Shown one piece after another: positions 1-11,880 of a DNA stretch of 64,000 nt. A program made the position numbers and the translations under genes. Below the pieces are notes generated by a model. The model had not been told where the DNA came from. It was given only the letters and a program-made list of their open reading frames with translations, and did no database searches. Origin of the DNA: Pantoea allii (GTDB lineage: Bacteria > Pseudomonadota > Gammaproteobacteria > Enterobacterales > Enterobacteriaceae). The DNA lies in the NCBI RefSeq assembly GCF_002307475.1, contig NZ_NTMH01000040.1:434001-498000 (forward strand), read 5' to 3'. How positions within the stretch are numbered: position 1 is the first letter of the stretch; each line of letters opens with the position of its first letter.

Positions 1-77
1 AACGATAATGATTTGACGCAACGCGACCTCTTGCCCGTCTGTTAATAATAATTGGCGGCAATTTTTAAGGATGATAT

Positions 78-1307
78 ATGAAGCAATTACTTGAACGCTT
101 TTTGCGTTATGTGGCAGTGGAAACTCAGGCGAAACCTCAGGCGCGTCAGGTGCCCAGCAGCGAAGGGCAATGGATGCTGGCCCGTCAGCTGCAGGAAGAG
201 CTACTGGCGTTGGGCTTTGTGGATGTGAGCCTGAGCGATCACTGCTGTGTGATGGGCACATTACCGGCAAACGTTGACTGGCCAACGCCGGTTATCGGTT
301 TTATTTCACACATGGACACGTCGCCGGATTTCACCGCGAAAAATGTCAATCCGCAGATCATCGAAAATTACCGGGGCGGCGATATTGCGCTGGGGAATGG
401 CGATGAAGTGCTGTCGCCGGTGATGTTTCCGGTATTGCATAAGTTGATCGGACACACGCTGATTACCACCGACGGTAAAACGCTGCTGGGTGCCGATGAC
501 AAAGCCGGTATTGCAGAGATTATGACGGCGATGGCGCGGCTGGCAGAAAGCGCTATTCCGCATGGTGCGATTCGAGTCGCCTTTACGCCGGACGAAGAAA
601 TTGGCCGTGGGACATCGCATTTCGATGTCGAAGGCTTTGCGGCTGACTGGGCTTATACCGTTGACGGCAGCGATGTGGGCGAGTTCGAATACGAAAACTT
701 CAATGCCGCCTCGGCGTTGGTCAAAGTGGTCGGTAATAACGTCCACCCCGGCTCTGCTAAAAACGTGATGGTTAACGCGCTGGAGCTGGCAACCCGTTTC
801 AATGCCGCGCTGCCTGCTGGCGAGAAACCGGAGTGCACGGACGGCTATGAGGGCTTCTTTCATTTGCACCAGATGAAAGGCACGGTCGAGCATGCTGAAA
901 TGCACTACATCATCCGTGACTTCGATACTGAAGCCTTCGAACAGCGCAAAAACACGCTGCAACAGGTGGCGGCTGACATTAACAAGGGATTACATCCGGA
1001 CTGCTCTGTTACCGTGGAGATCAGCAACAGCTATCGCAACATGCGCGAAAAAGTCGAACCTTTCCCGCATATCATTGAGCTGGCGCTGCAGGCGATGCGC
1101 GACTGTGGCATCGAGCCGGTGGTGAAACCGATTCGTGGCGGCACAGACGGTTCGTCGCTGTCATGGAAAGGGCTACCTTGTCCTAACCTGTTTACCGGTG
1201 GCTACAACTATCACGGCAAACATGAATTTGCCTCGCTGAATATTATGGCGCAGTCGGTGGATGTGATTGTCCGTCTGGCCGAGCTGGCGGGACAGAAAAA
1301 AGCCTGA
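78..1307 (+). CDS. pepT: Peptidase T (tripeptide aminopeptidase)
   Basis: Cytosolic zinc aminopeptidase that removes N-terminal residues from tripeptides. The 409 residues match the usual family length. Visible M20-family metal and catalytic motifs are ISHMD (His78, Asp80), the GADDK segment near residue 140 and the TPDEE segment near residue 174. The ATG follows an AAGGA ribosome site. It converges on roxA across a shared terminator. The upstream 77 bases are cut by the window edge, so its promoter cannot be judged. The identification is firm from family motifs and from the neighbouring roxA-phoQP order. Confidence 0.97.
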   Translation: MKQLLERFLRYVAVETQAKPQARQVPSSEGQWMLARQLQEELLALGFVDVSLSDHCCVMGTLPANVDWPTPVIGFISHMDTSPDFTAKNVNPQIIENYRGGDIALGNGDEVLSPVMFPVLHKLIGHTLITTDGKTLLGADDKAGIAEIMTAMARLAESAIPHGAIRVAFTPDEEIGRGTSHFDVEGFAADWAYTVDGSDVGEFEYENFNAASALVKVVGNNVHPGSAKNVMVNALELATRFNAALPAGEKPECTDGYEGFFHLHQMKGTVEHAEMHYIIRDFDTEAFEQRKNTLQQVAADINKGLHPDCSVTVEISNSYRNMREKVEPFPHIIELALQAMRDCGIEPVVKPIRGGTDGSSLSWKGLPCPNLFTGGYNYHGKHEFASLNIMAQSVDVIVRLAELAGQKKA

Positions 1308-1312
1308 ATAAA

Positions 1313-1350
1313 AAAGGCCGCGCTGTCCTGAATGGAACAATGCGGCCTTT
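1313..1350. terminator. Bidirectional terminator between pepT and roxA
   Basis: A perfect 9-bp stem (AAAGGCCGC at 1313-1321, GCGGCCTTT at 1342-1350) with A-rich DNA on the left and a T run closing the right arm. It lies between two convergent genes, as expected for a shared intrinsic terminator. Confidence 0.85.
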
Positions 1351-1374
1351 ACATCAGTCGTAACGGACGAGGGC

Positions 1375-2499
1375 TTATTCGGCGCTAAAAAACCAGTAAC
1401 CGGCGTTCACCAGGCCAGCGATCTGTGCCAGCACGGCAGGATCGTCCAGCGCATCACCCAGATCCGCAAGGGCGATTTCATGGTTATGTGCCAGCACGGT
1501 CATCACGGCCGGGTGCGCGCACTCAACTCGTTCACCGTTGATATAAACGGCATTGCCCAGCGTCAGAACACGTAAGCCGCCAAGGCGAGACAGGACATCA
1601 CCCTGCTGCAGCGCATCGTAAATCTCATCCGGCTGGTAAGGCGGTTCTGGCGGTGCCACGTCGAGTTCATGACGGGACTGTGAAATAAACTCACCTAACC
1701 ATTGCTCAAAGTGTTCCGGCTGATTCACGACATCCAGCATCACCTTGCGCAGGCCTTCAACCTCCTGCGGCAGAATCAGCGACGGGCAATCACGCGTGGG
1801 CACATCCGGATCGCTGTAACGCAGGCTGCCCAGTTCATTGGCCAGCGCGTAATCGGCAAAGCCGCTAATCAGCTCACGCCCGCTTGGTGCGCGGAAACCG
1901 ACCGAGTAATTCAGGGCATTTTCCAGCGAGTAGCCTTCATGCGGGAACCCCGGTGGAATATACAGAATATCGCCCGGTTCCATCTCTTCATCGATGATGG
2001 CGTCAAATGGCTCGACCTGAAGCAGGTCTGGATGAGGACAGTGCTGTTTCAGCGGCACTTTTTCCCCGACCCGCCAGCGGCGACGGCCGGTACCCTGAAT
2101 GATAAAGACGTCATACTGGTCAAAGTGGGGGCCAACGCCACCGCCGGGTACCGAGAAGGAGATCATCAGATCGTCTAAACGCCAGTCCGGCAGAAAGCGG
2201 AAAGGACGCATCAGCGCGGCGGAAGGCTCATGCCAGTGATTCACCGCCTGTACCAGCAGTGACCAGTTGTTTTCACCGAGGTGATCATAACTTTCAAACG
2301 GACCGTGGCTGACCTGCCACTTGCCGTTTTGCTGGCTGACCAGACGGCTGTCGACCTCATTTTCCATGGCTAATCCCGCCAGTTCATCAGGCGAGAGGGG
2401 ATCGATAAAGTTCTTGAAGCCACGCTTCAGCACCACCGGGCGCTTTTGCCAGTAACGCTGAATAAAATCGGGCCAGTTGAGATCGAGCTGATAATCCAT
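1375..2499 (-). CDS. roxA: 50S ribosomal protein L16 arginine 3-hydroxylase
   Basis: Fe(II)/2-oxoglutarate-dependent JmjC-type oxygenase (ycfD) that hydroxylates an arginine of ribosomal protein L16. The iron-binding triad is visible: His125 and Asp127 in the PHFDQYD segment, and His187 in PPGFPHEG. The length of 374 residues is typical. It lies 57 bp downstream of phoQ on the same strand, as in E. coli, and could be read through from phoPQ. Nothing appears damaged. Confidence 0.95.
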   Translation of the reverse strand: MDYQLDLNWPDFIQRYWQKRPVVLKRGFKNFIDPLSPDELAGLAMENEVDSRLVSQQNGKWQVSHGPFESYDHLGENNWSLLVQAVNHWHEPSAALMRPFRFLPDWRLDDLMISFSVPGGGVGPHFDQYDVFIIQGTGRRRWRVGEKVPLKQHCPHPDLLQVEPFDAIIDEEMEPGDILYIPPGFPHEGYSLENALNYSVGFRAPSGRELISGFADYALANELGSLRYSDPDVPTRDCPSLILPQEVEGLRKVMLDVVNQPEHFEQWLGEFISQSRHELDVAPPEPPYQPDEIYDALQQGDVLSRLGGLRVLTLGNAVYINGERVECAHPAVMTVLAHNHEIALADLGDALDDPAVLAQIAGLVNAGYWFFSAE

Positions 2500-2556
2500 A
2501 AAGAGATTCCGCTAAGGGCTGTAAATACCTGCCAGTATAACAGCCCACAGCCTGAA

Positions 2557-4026
2557 CTACTCGCGGCGATGTTCCATTTCCTGACGCTCAAACACCACTT
2601 CCATGCGGGCACCGCCCAGCGGACTGCTGGAGGCGATAACCTTACCGGCGTACTGTTCGAGAATATCGCGCACCACCGCCAGCCCCAGCCCCTGACCGGG
2701 ACGCAAGGTATCCGCTCGCTGCCCGCGCACAAAAATCATGTCGCGTTTGCTCTCAGGAATGCCCGGACCGTCATCATCAATATAAAGGTGCAAGGCGTGC
2801 TCGGTTTGATGGGCGCTGACTTCGATAAATTCCAGACAGTATTTGCAGGCGTTATCCAACACGTTACCCAGCACTTCCATAAAATCATTTTGGTCGCCAA
2901 AAAAGGTGGTTTCCGGCGAGATATCCAGGGTGATTTCCACGCCTTTGCGCTGATAAACCTTGTTCAGAGCCGAACACAGGCTGTCCAGCAAACCTGATAC
3001 CGAATGCAGATCGCGCTGCAGGGGATTGTGATCGGCCTGCATGCTGGCACGGTGCAGGTAATATCCTACCTGCTGCGAAATGCGGCTGATCTGTTCCAGC
3101 ATGATCGGCTCGGCCTTTTCCACCGTCAGCTCTTTACCCCCGCGCAGCGAACGCAGCGTACTCTGTAACACCGCCAGCGGGGTTTTCAGACTGTGGGTTA
3201 AGTCAGCCAGCGTCGTGCGGTAGCGGGTGTAACGCTGACGCTCATTGGTCAGCAACAGGTTAAGGTTGCGCACCAGCGAGCGTAACTCCTGCGGCGGATT
3301 ATCGTCCAGGTTTTCACGCTGCCCGGTTTCCAGCTCGCGCACCTGAAGCGTTAAGTGCCCAATCGGACGCAAACTCCAGTGTGCCGCCAGCCAGAGTAAC
3401 GGCACGATTAAAATCAGGTTAGCCGCCAGCACATAGCTGAACCATGACCAGACCACATCGGAATGCTGAAGCTCCTGCGGAATGGTATCGACCACCACAA
3501 TGGTTAAGGCGGGCAGGTTTGTCGTGGCGTCATAACGGTTTACCGCCACCGAGTGGGTAAAGGTGTCCTGATCGTCGTCGTCATTATCCCAGGCATGAAG
3601 CTGCTGCTGCGCGCTAAGGTTATCGCCCATGGCGGCCCGGCTGGTACTGGTGCTGGTGTCTATCTCATAAAAATCGGGCTTTAACAGCCATTCGGGTTGG
3701 ATCTTTTCACGAATTTCCGGCACATCGCGCTGTTGCCAGAGCAGCTTGCCATGTTCATCGTAAATAAACACCAGGGTGGGGAAATTGAGCATAGTGCGCT
3801 CAGGCTGGGCGATAGTGAGCTTATTATCTTTCCACTGTGCAAGGGTAAAAAATAAATTGCTCTCGCCGCGCATGACGCGATAGGTGGTTTTATCAAAACT
3901 TACCACGTAACCAATGACCGCAACCATGCCATAAGAAAGGGAGAGGATTAATACAATGGCTGCGGAGGCCAGTAAGAAGCGCGTCCGCAGCGAGACAGGG
4001 CGATAGCGTTTAAACCACGACATCAT
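2557..4026 (-). CDS. phoQ: Sensor histidine kinase PhoQ
   Basis: Inner-membrane sensor kinase that responds to low Mg2+, acid and cationic peptides and phosphorylates PhoP. Seen: an N-terminal membrane segment (about residues 16-37), a periplasmic PAS-like sensor containing the acidic NDDDDQD patch typical of the divalent-cation face, a second membrane segment (about 195-215), HAMP, the SHSLKTPLA histidine box and a C-terminal ATPase with DNACKY and GQGLGLA. Its ATG overlaps the phoP stop by one base (TGATG), indicating translational coupling. A second in-frame ATG directly follows the first. Confidence 0.97.
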   Translation of the reverse strand: MMSWFKRYRPVSLRTRFLLASAAIVLILSLSYGMVAVIGYVVSFDKTTYRVMRGESNLFFTLAQWKDNKLTIAQPERTMLNFPTLVFIYDEHGKLLWQQRDVPEIREKIQPEWLLKPDFYEIDTSTSTSRAAMGDNLSAQQQLHAWDNDDDDQDTFTHSVAVNRYDATTNLPALTIVVVDTIPQELQHSDVVWSWFSYVLAANLILIVPLLWLAAHWSLRPIGHLTLQVRELETGQRENLDDNPPQELRSLVRNLNLLLTNERQRYTRYRTTLADLTHSLKTPLAVLQSTLRSLRGGKELTVEKAEPIMLEQISRISQQVGYYLHRASMQADHNPLQRDLHSVSGLLDSLCSALNKVYQRKGVEITLDISPETTFFGDQNDFMEVLGNVLDNACKYCLEFIEVSAHQTEHALHLYIDDDGPGIPESKRDMIFVRGQRADTLRPGQGLGLAVVRDILEQYAGKVIASSSPLGGARMEVVFERQEMEHRRE

Positions 4027-4694
4027 CAGAGATCAAAGCGGTAGCCCTGGCCGCGAACGGTAGCGATAACTTCATCAGAATGCAGCGCAAGAATTTTTTT
4101 ACGCAGGCGTCCCATTAATACATCAATCGTGTGGCTTTCACGTAATTCTGCATCGGGATAAAGCTGCAGCATGAGGGAATCTTTACTCACGACTTTGCCC
4201 GCATTGCGAATTAATGTTTCGACAATCGTATATTCAAACGCGGTCAGCTTAACGGGATGGTCGTTAATGGTGAGTTCGCGACGGGATAAATCGACCTGAA
4301 AAGGGGCCATAGCAATAATCTGCGAGGCATGACCGCTGTTGCGGCGCATTAATGCCTGCAAACGAGCGGCGACTTCCTCAATATGAAAAGGCTTCGTCAC
4401 ATAATCATCTGCACCGGCTTCCAGCGCTTCCACTTTCGCCTGCCAGCCTTCACGCGCGGTCAACACCAGAATAGGCTGACGCACCGCGTCATTGCGCCAG
4501 CGGCGAATTAAAGACATGCCGTCTTCGTCGGGTAATCCCAGATCAACCAGCGCAATATCGGGCAGATGTTCCTGGAGGAAATAATCGGCTTCTTTGGCAT
4601 CTTCAGCAGCATCAACCTGATGACCCATTTCTCGCAGTTGTACCGAAAGATGGTGGCGCAGCAGGGCATTATCTTCCACAACCAGAACACGCAT
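4026..4694 (-). CDS. phoP: Response regulator PhoP
   Basis: OmpR-family regulator of Mg2+ starvation, lipid A remodelling and virulence or stress genes. The receiver domain shows the acidic pair ED at 8-9, the phospho-acceptor Asp in [12 protein letters not shown] (about residue 51) and the KPF lysine. The C-terminal winged helix ends in [14 protein letters not shown] lies six bases before the ATG. A PhoP box upstream (4752-4768) implies autoregulation. Confidence 0.97.
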   Translation of the reverse strand: MRVLVVEDNALLRHHLSVQLREMGHQVDAAEDAKEADYFLQEHLPDIALVDLGLPDEDGMSLIRRWRNDAVRQPILVLTAREGWQAKVEALEAGADDYVTKPFHIEEVAARLQALMRRNSGHASQIIAMAPFQVDLSRRELTINDHPVKLTAFEYTIVETLIRNAGKVVSKDSLMLQLYPDAELRESHTIDVLMGRLRKKILALHSDEVIATVRGQGYRFDL

Positions 4695-4733
4695 AGGATT
4701 TCCTTTAGCATCAGATCGAAACGAATTTTAATA

Positions 4734-4768
4734 AGTATATGCGAAATGAACTAAACAGCAGGTTAACG
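4734..4768 (-). promoter_or_regulatory. Autoregulated phoPQ promoter with PhoP box
   Basis: Read on the minus strand there are two direct hexamers, CGTTAA and TGTTTA, separated by five bases (4768-4752). This fits the PhoP consensus (T/G)GTTTA-N5-(T/G)GTTTA. Twelve bases further is TATACT (4739-4734), a good -10. This box-to--10 distance is the arrangement known for promoters where PhoP replaces the -35. The inference of autoregulation rests on these motifs alone. Confidence 0.75.
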
Positions 4769-4791
4769 CAGACCGGCGGGAACCGGTCTGC
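4768..4791 (-). terminator. Hairpin between purB and phoP
   Basis: A 9-bp inverted repeat, GCAGACCGG and CCGGTCTGC, with a 6-base loop lies about 10 bases after the purB stop and abuts the PhoP box. No clear U run follows it, so it may only partly block read-through from purB into phoPQ. Confidence 0.5.
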
Positions 4792-4801
4792 AAAGAGGAT
4801 A

Positions 4802-6857
<2,056 letters not shown>

Positions 6858-6891
6858 GGTCACTCCAGTTTACGCGTTATTAGCGCCGGTA

Positions 6892-8004
6892 TTATGCGGC
6901 AACCCAAGGCAAACGTTCTTCAATGATGCCGCCACCCAGGCAGACATCACCAAGGTAGAACACCGCAGACTGCCCCGGTGTTACCGCGGCAACCGGTTCG
7001 TCGAACCGCACTTCAATTTTGTCATCGCCCTGCGGAATAATCTCGCAGGGGATATCGGTCTGGCGGTAGCGGGTTTTAACCGTACAACGCAGCGGGGCGT
7101 TAACCGGCAGACGATCCACCCAGTGCAGCTGCTGAGCAATCAGGCCCACCGACATCAAACGCGGATGATCGCCGCCCTGCGCCACGATTAAGCGGTTACG
7201 CGCGACATCTTTATCAACCACGTACCAGGGATCGTCTTTGCTTTCTTTCATGCCGCCGATGCCCAGCCCTTTGCGCTGGCCCAACGTATGGTACATCAAC
7301 CCCTGGTGCTCACCGACAATCTGGCCATCAACGGTTTCGATTTCACCCGGTTGAGCGGGCAGATAGCGTGCCAGGAATTCGCGGAATTTGCGTTCACCGA
7401 TGAAACAAATGCCGGTAGAGTCTTTTTTCTTTGCCGTGATTAATTCCAGCTGTTCAGCAATGCGGCGCACTTCGGGTTTTTCCAGCTCGCCCACCGGAAA
7501 CAGGCTTTGGGCAATTTGTTCATGACTGAGCGTGTAGAGGAAGTAGCTCTGGTCCTTGTTACCGTCCAGGCCGCGCAGCAAATGGCTACGTCCGTCGATA
7601 TCCTGACGGCGGACATAGTGTCCGGTGGCAATAAAGTCTGCGCCGAGATCTTCTGCAGCAAACTCCAGAAACGCTTTGAATTTAATTTCTTTATTACACA
7701 GGATATCGGGGTTTGGCGTGCGACCCGCCTTGTACTCTTCAAGGAAGTGCTCAAAGACGTTATCCCAGTATTCTGCAGCAAAATTTACCTTGTGCAGTTT
7801 AATACCAAGTTTGTCGCACACGGCTTGTGCATCCGCCAGATCGTCAGCGGCGGTACAATACTCCTCGCCATCGTCTTCCTCCCAGTTCTTCATGAACAGG
7901 CCTTCTACCTGATAGCCCTGCTGTTGCAGTAACCAGGCGGAAACGGAAGAATCGACGCCGCCGGACATCCCGACGATCACTTTTTTCTGGCAGTTATCAG
8001 ACAT
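6892..8004 (-). CDS. mnmA: tRNA-specific 2-thiouridylase MnmA
   Basis: Thiolates U34 of Lys, Glu and Gln tRNAs using sulfur relayed by TusE. The PP-loop GMSGGVDSS near the N terminus binds ATP. The two catalytic cysteines lie in [10 protein letters not shown] and [12 protein letters not shown]. The start at 8004 ([12 protein letters not shown]) fits the family better than a start six codons upstream and has a GAG-type site. It is followed 34 bp later by hflD. It is intact and typical of the family. Confidence 0.96.
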   Translation of the reverse strand: MSDNCQKKVIVGMSGGVDSSVSAWLLQQQGYQVEGLFMKNWEEDDGEEYCTAADDLADAQAVCDKLGIKLHKVNFAAEYWDNVFEHFLEEYKAGRTPNPDILCNKEIKFKAFLEFAAEDLGADFIATGHYVRRQDIDGRSHLLRGLDGNKDQSYFLYTLSHEQIAQSLFPVGELEKPEVRRIAEQLELITAKKKDSTGICFIGERKFREFLARYLPAQPGEIETVDGQIVGEHQGLMYHTLGQRKGLGIGGMKESKDDPWYVVDKDVARNRLIVAQGGDHPRLMSVGLIAQQLHWVDRLPVNAPLRCTVKTRYRQTDIPCEIIPQGDDKIEVRFDEPVAAVTPGQSAVFYLGDVCLGGGIIEERLPWVAA

Positions 8005-8043
8005 CACAAGCTCGCAAAACAATAAAACAGGCGGCGCATTCTA

Positions 8044-8517
8044 TCACGCTGAAGTCGGGTGCGCACCTGCATGAAACGGCCAGTTGAACGGGCTGATCAG
8101 GTCTAACGGGTAGCGCACGCCCTGTTGCCATCTGCGCACGCTCTCTGCCACTAACGGCGAACGCAGGTTAGACGCCGTCAGTATCTGCTCTGGCGCCAGC
8201 CACCAGCAGCAATCAATGTCGCTGTCCTGCGGTGCGGTGGGCAGGGTGGTGTCCAGATCCAGACCAAACAGAAACCGCACAAAAGGCGTATTATCGGGGG
8301 CAATCCACTGGTTAATACCAATAAAATACTCCACAGCGGCCTCGATACCGGTCTCTTCATAGAGTTCACGCTGCGCGGCTTCCAGAAGGGTTTCGTCCGC
8401 TTCCAGATGACCTGCAGGTTGATTCCAGGTTGCCACGCCGTTCACCCGTTCTTCAACAACGAGCAGTTTACCCTGAGCCTGGACCAGACAGGCTACGGTG
8501 ACATGCGGTTTAAACAT
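8044..8517 (-). CDS. nudJ: Nudix phosphatase NudJ
   Basis: Nudix hydrolase; the E. coli enzyme acts on HMP-pyrophosphate (a thiamin intermediate) and on nucleoside di- and triphosphates. The Nudix box [17 protein letters not shown] followed by EETG is complete. The ATG at 8517 follows GGAGG by four bases; a TTG one codon earlier overlaps the spacing and is less likely. 157 residues. It is first in a run nudJ-mnmA-hflD-purB on the minus strand. Confidence 0.94.
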   Translation of the reverse strand: MFKPHVTVACLVQAQGKLLVVEERVNGVATWNQPAGHLEADETLLEAAQRELYEETGIEAAVEYFIGINQWIAPDNTPFVRFLFGLDLDTTLPTAPQDSDIDCCWWLAPEQILTASNLRSPLVAESVRRWQQGVRYPLDLISPFNWPFHAGAHPTSA

Positions 8518-8544
8518 CAATCCTCCGGAATTGTTAACTTGAAG

Positions 8545-9225
8545 TTATGGAAATGATAACAGTGCCTGGACTAAGGTGCTGATATCACGCCATTCGCCAG
8601 GGGCCAGATTATCCAGTACAAAGTCACCCATCGCATAGCGCACCAGGCGCAATGTCGGGAAGCCGATATGGGCGGTCATGCGTCTGACCTGACGGTTACG
8701 CCCTTCAAACAGGGTGATTTTCAGCCACTGCGTCGGTATCGCTTTGCGCTCACGAATGGGCGGCTGGCGTGCCCATAGCCAGTCAGGCTCCACTACTTTT
8801 TCAATGCCGGCTGGCAGCGTAAGGCCATCTTTCAGCGTAACCCCATCCCGCAGTGGCTGCAGATCCTGCTCTTCCGGCACGCCTTCGACCTGCACAAAAT
8901 ACACCTTGCCGGTGCGCTTGCCGGGCTGGGTCAGCGCGGCCTGCAAGGTGCCGTCGTTGGTCAGCACCATCAGTCCTTCGCTGTCGCGGTCAAGGCGACC
9001 CGCGGCATAAACCTCGCTGACATCAATAAAATCTTTTAACGTGCGGCGGCCGGCTTCGTCGGTGAACTGCGGCAACACATCAAAGGGTTTATTGAACAGG
9101 AGCACGCGCCGGACGGCAGGGGGGGATACAGCCTTGCGCTGTACGGGACGGGTTTGTCGGCTGAATCGTTTATTTGGTTGAGAAGTCTGAGTAGTTTTTC
9201 GCATACGCTTTGCAGTCTGAAACAT
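8545..9225 (-). CDS. rluE: 23S rRNA pseudouridine(2457) synthase RluE
   Basis: RsuA-family pseudouridine synthase acting on 23S rRNA. The catalytic aspartate is in [11 protein letters not shown] and the C-terminal [12 protein letters not shown] motif is present. The N terminus is a basic, poorly conserved tail of about 30 residues, so the start is uncertain. An ATG seven codons downstream (9204) is an alternative; neither has a strong ribosome site. Transcribed divergently from icd. Confidence 0.93.
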   Translation of the reverse strand: MFQTAKRMRKTTQTSQPNKRFSRQTRPVQRKAVSPPAVRRVLLFNKPFDVLPQFTDEAGRRTLKDFIDVSEVYAAGRLDRDSEGLMVLTNDGTLQAALTQPGKRTGKVYFVQVEGVPEEQDLQPLRDGVTLKDGLTLPAGIEKVVEPDWLWARQPPIRERKAIPTQWLKITLFEGRNRQVRRMTAHIGFPTLRLVRYAMGDFVLDNLAPGEWRDISTLVQALLSFP

Positions 9226-9263
9226 TCAGCGCATTATAACGCGAAATTGCGGTGATTGGCGTA

Positions 9264-9290
9264 GCGTCAATATTCAAGTAGTATTGACGC
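9264..9290. repeat. 9-bp inverted repeat between rluE and icd
   Basis: GCGTCAATA (9264-9272) and TATTGACGC (9282-9290) form a perfect inverted repeat with a 9-base centre in the divergent promoter region. The right arm contains TTGACG, which could serve as a -35 for icd, although the matching -10 (TAACAA, 17 bases on) is poor. It could be an operator; no specific regulator is recognised. Confidence 0.5.
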
Positions 9291-9335
9291 GCATCTTACA
9301 AATCATTAACAAAAAATCGCTCGAAGGAGAGGTTA

Positions 9336-10586
9336 ATGGAAAGCAAAGTAGTTGTTCCGGCGGAAGGTCAGAAAATCACCCTGAATCAAGGTAAACTGGA
9401 TGTGCCAAATAACCCGGTTATCCCTTACATCGAAGGGGATGGTATCGGTGTTGATGTTTCACCAGTGATGCTGAAAGTGGTTGATGCCGCTGTGAAAAAA
9501 GCCTACAACGGCGAGCGTAAAATCTCCTGGATGGAGATTTATACCGGTGAGAAATCGGTTGAACTTTACGGTCAGGATGTCTGGCTGCCGCAAGAAACCC
9601 TCGATTTAATCAAAGAATACCGCGTAGCGATCAAAGGTCCACTGACAACGCCAGTAGGCGGCGGCATCCGTTCTCTGAACGTTGCGCTGCGTCAGGAACT
9701 TGATCTGTACGTTTGTCTGCGCCCGGTTCGTTACTACACCGGCACACCAAGCCCGGTTAAACGTCCTGAAGATACCGATATGGTGATCTTCCGCGAAAAC
9801 TCCGAAGATATCTATGCAGGTATCGAGTGGAAAGCGGGCACGGCTGAAGCGGACAAAGTGATCAAATTCCTGCGCGAAGAAATGGGCGTGAAGAAAATTC
9901 GCTTCCCACAGAACTGCGGCATTGGCGTTAAGCCATGTTCGGAAGAGGGGACCAAGCGCCTGGTGCGTGCGGCAGTGGAATACACCATCACCAACGATCG
10001 TGATTCACTGACCCTGGTTCATAAAGGCAACATCATGAAGTTCACCGAAGGCTCATTCAAAGACTGGGGTTACCAGCTAGTGAAAGAAGAGTTCGGCGGC
10101 GAGCTGATCGACGGTGGCCCATGGATGAAGTTCAAAAATCCAAACACCGGTAAAGAGATCGTTGTTAAAGACGTGATCGCTGATGCCTTCCTGCAGCAAA
10201 TCCTGCTGCGTCCGGCTGAATACGACGTTATTGCCTGTATGAACCTGAACGGTGACTACATTTCCGACGCCCTGGCGGCGCAGGTTGGCGGTATCGGTAT
10301 TGCACCTGGCGCAAACATCGGTGACGAATGCGCGCTGTTCGAAGCGACCCACGGTACAGCACCTAAGTATGCCGGTCAGGATAAAGTGAACCCAGGTTCC
10401 GTAATCCTGTCAGCGGAAATGATGCTGCGTCATATGGAATGGTTCGAAGCCGCAGACCTGATTGTTAAAGGCATGGAAGGCGCAATCGCTGCCAAGACCG
10501 TGACCTATGACTTCGAACGTCTGATGGATGGCGCTAAACTGCTGAAATGTTCAGAGTTTGGTGACGCGATTATCGCGAATATGTAA
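9336..10586 (+). CDS. icd: NADP-dependent isocitrate dehydrogenase
   Basis: TCA-cycle enzyme converting isocitrate to 2-oxoglutarate; cytosolic dimer. 416 residues, the same as E. coli. The regulatory phosphoserine region [12 protein letters not shown] (site of AceK control in E. coli) is intact, as are the nicotinamide-binding segments. GAAGGAG lies before the ATG. The 3' end of icd is a known integration site for elements such as e14 and phage 21. Here the C terminus (FGDAIIANM) looks native, and accessory DNA begins shortly after. Confidence 0.98.
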   Translation: MESKVVVPAEGQKITLNQGKLDVPNNPVIPYIEGDGIGVDVSPVMLKVVDAAVKKAYNGERKISWMEIYTGEKSVELYGQDVWLPQETLDLIKEYRVAIKGPLTTPVGGGIRSLNVALRQELDLYVCLRPVRYYTGTPSPVKRPEDTDMVIFRENSEDIYAGIEWKAGTAEADKVIKFLREEMGVKKIRFPQNCGIGVKPCSEEGTKRLVRAAVEYTITNDRDSLTLVHKGNIMKFTEGSFKDWGYQLVKEEFGGELIDGGPWMKFKNPNTGKEIVVKDVIADAFLQQILLRPAEYDVIACMNLNGDYISDALAAQVGGIGIAPGANIGDECALFEATHGTAPKYAGQDKVNPGSVILSAEMMLRHMEWFEAADLIVKGMEGAIAAKTVTYDFERLMDGAKLLKCSEFGDAIIANM

Positions 10587-10610
10587 TTTAGTCTATGGAC
10601 TGAATAAGAG

Positions 10611-10637
10611 CGGGAGCCTGTTGGTTCCCGTTTTTTT
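10611..10637 (+). terminator. icd terminator
   Basis: CGGGAGCC and GGTTCCCG form an 8-bp stem with one G-T pair and a 4-base loop, followed by seven T. A standard intrinsic terminator 24 bases after the icd stop. Confidence 0.88.
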
Positions 10638-10741
10638 ATGAGCGCTCTGGCGTTTATCAAAATTATTTATCAAAACTACGCTACCACCCTTGAACGTTAA
10701 GTCTTTTTTTGACTGAAATCCCGCAGGATTAACGACAACGG

Positions 10742-11160
10742 TCAGTTAGTAATACCTGTTCTCTTACTGTCACATTTCCCGCTTCGCCACTGTGCTGCAA
10801 ACTCTGATGGCGTCTGATAAGTCAGTGCTGAATGTGGGCGACGCTCGTTATAATGCTGCCGCCAGTCGTTAATGATTTTCCTGGCATCAACAATATCGCT
10901 GAACCCGTGTTTATTCCATTCATCGCGACATTGTCCGTTAACGCTCTCAATTAGCCGTTCTGTGTTAGCTCGCCCGCTGAATCAGCCGAAGCTCCACGCC
11001 ATACTCAAAAAACCACTGACCCATTGACCCACTGACCGGCAGATAAACTCCGGGCCATGGTGGGTTCTTATTGCAGCCGGATAGCCACGGAATAACGCAA
11101 TACTGTCCAGAACAGGTGTGATGTGAACACCCTATATGGCTAAGGCGACAGTTATACACA
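10742..11160 (-). pseudogene. IS3-family transposase remnant (3' part of orfB)
   Basis: Read on the minus strand, the region gives the C-terminal third of an IS3-type integrase-like transposase: first a segment related to LDSIALFRGYPAAIRTHHG and PEFIC, then ELRLIQ, then after an in-frame stop near 10965 LIESVNGQCRDEWNKHGF, WRQHYNERRPHSALTYQTP and SEF, ending at 10742. The DDE-type C-terminal signature is recognisable, but the N-terminal part is missing and the frame is broken. It marks the left edge of the accessory region next to icd. I could not define terminal inverted repeats. Confidence 0.85.
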
Positions 11161-11208
11161 TGGCACGCCAGAAACGCTTATAAAATCACAGCACGTGACC
11201 TGACACGG

Positions 11209-11231
11209 GCCTTTACCATCAAGGTAAAGGC
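11209..11231. terminator. Hairpin downstream of the RhtB-family gene
   Basis: GCCTTTACC and GGTAAAGGC form a perfect 9-bp stem with a 5-base loop, 26 bases past the stop of the exporter gene. There is no U run on the minus strand, so the terminator role is only suggested. Confidence 0.4.
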
Positions 11232-11256
11232 GCTTACGAACCGCAGCAAATCAACG

Positions 11257-11880
11257 CTATCCCTGCTGATTTAAAAAACGTTTCGCGAGGGTGAAGAGGG
11301 TGAAAACTATTAACAGTCCACCGCCTGAAATATTGACATATTTTTTAAGCCTCTGCGGATTTCTACCTTTAGCAGAAAATATCAAGATATGGCTGACGAT
11401 GCAGAGCCACAGGCCCATCACCACCACGTGGAGGGATGCCAGAATCAGATAATTCCCCACACCGCCATGCTGGCCAGCAAATCTGGAAACGACTGTGAGA
11501 TAGAAAACAATAGCTTTGGGATTCAGTAGGTTAACCATTAACGCCTCACCGACCGAAATGGAACGGGTCCTGCACAGAGTATTATCCCGCTGCGCGTTCA
11601 CGCCACTTCTGATAAGCATCAGGCCTAACCAGAGTAAATAAACCGTGCCGGCCATTTCAAGCAGGTTATAAACGCCGGGTAAAGAAATAATGATGGCGGT
11701 AAGTCCGAGACCAATCAGGAGTGCATGAATATATATTCCCACAGCGGTACCGGCGAGCGTTCGCAGAAGACCGCTACGTCCACCAGCGAGTGCACTGCTC
11801 ATGACAAGTGTGAAGCTTGCCCCAGGAGAAAGCGCGACGGGTAAGAGCGCTGGCACGAAGCCAATAACATCAATATCCAT
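11257..11880 (-). CDS. LysE/RhtB-family amino-acid exporter
   Basis: Predicted inner-membrane exporter of 207 residues with about six hydrophobic segments. The family N-terminal motif PGASFTLVMSSALAGGRSGL and the central NLLNPKAIVFYL motif are both clear. Members of this family export amino acids or homoserine lactone derivatives; the substrate here cannot be told. It is divergent from the phosphonate operon, separated by 0.9 kb of AT-rich DNA, and next to an IS3 remnant. It could be an independent cargo gene or contribute to export of an aminoacylated product. Confidence 0.85.
   Translation of the reverse strand: MDIDVIGFVPALLPVALSPGASFTLVMSSALAGGRSGLLRTLAGTAVGIYIHALLIGLGLTAIIISLPGVYNLLEMAGTVYLLWLGLMLIRSGVNAQRDNTLCRTRSISVGEALMVNLLNPKAIVFYLTVVSRFAGQHGGVGNYLILASLHVVVMGLWLCIVSHILIFSAKGRNPQRLKKYVNISGGGLLIVFTLFTLAKRFLNQQG

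Noticed and set aside
10560..10640. Prophage attachment duplication at the 3' end of icd
   Set aside because: icd has a normal C terminus and terminator. By eye I saw no second copy of its end and no integrase in the window; a proper search was not possible.
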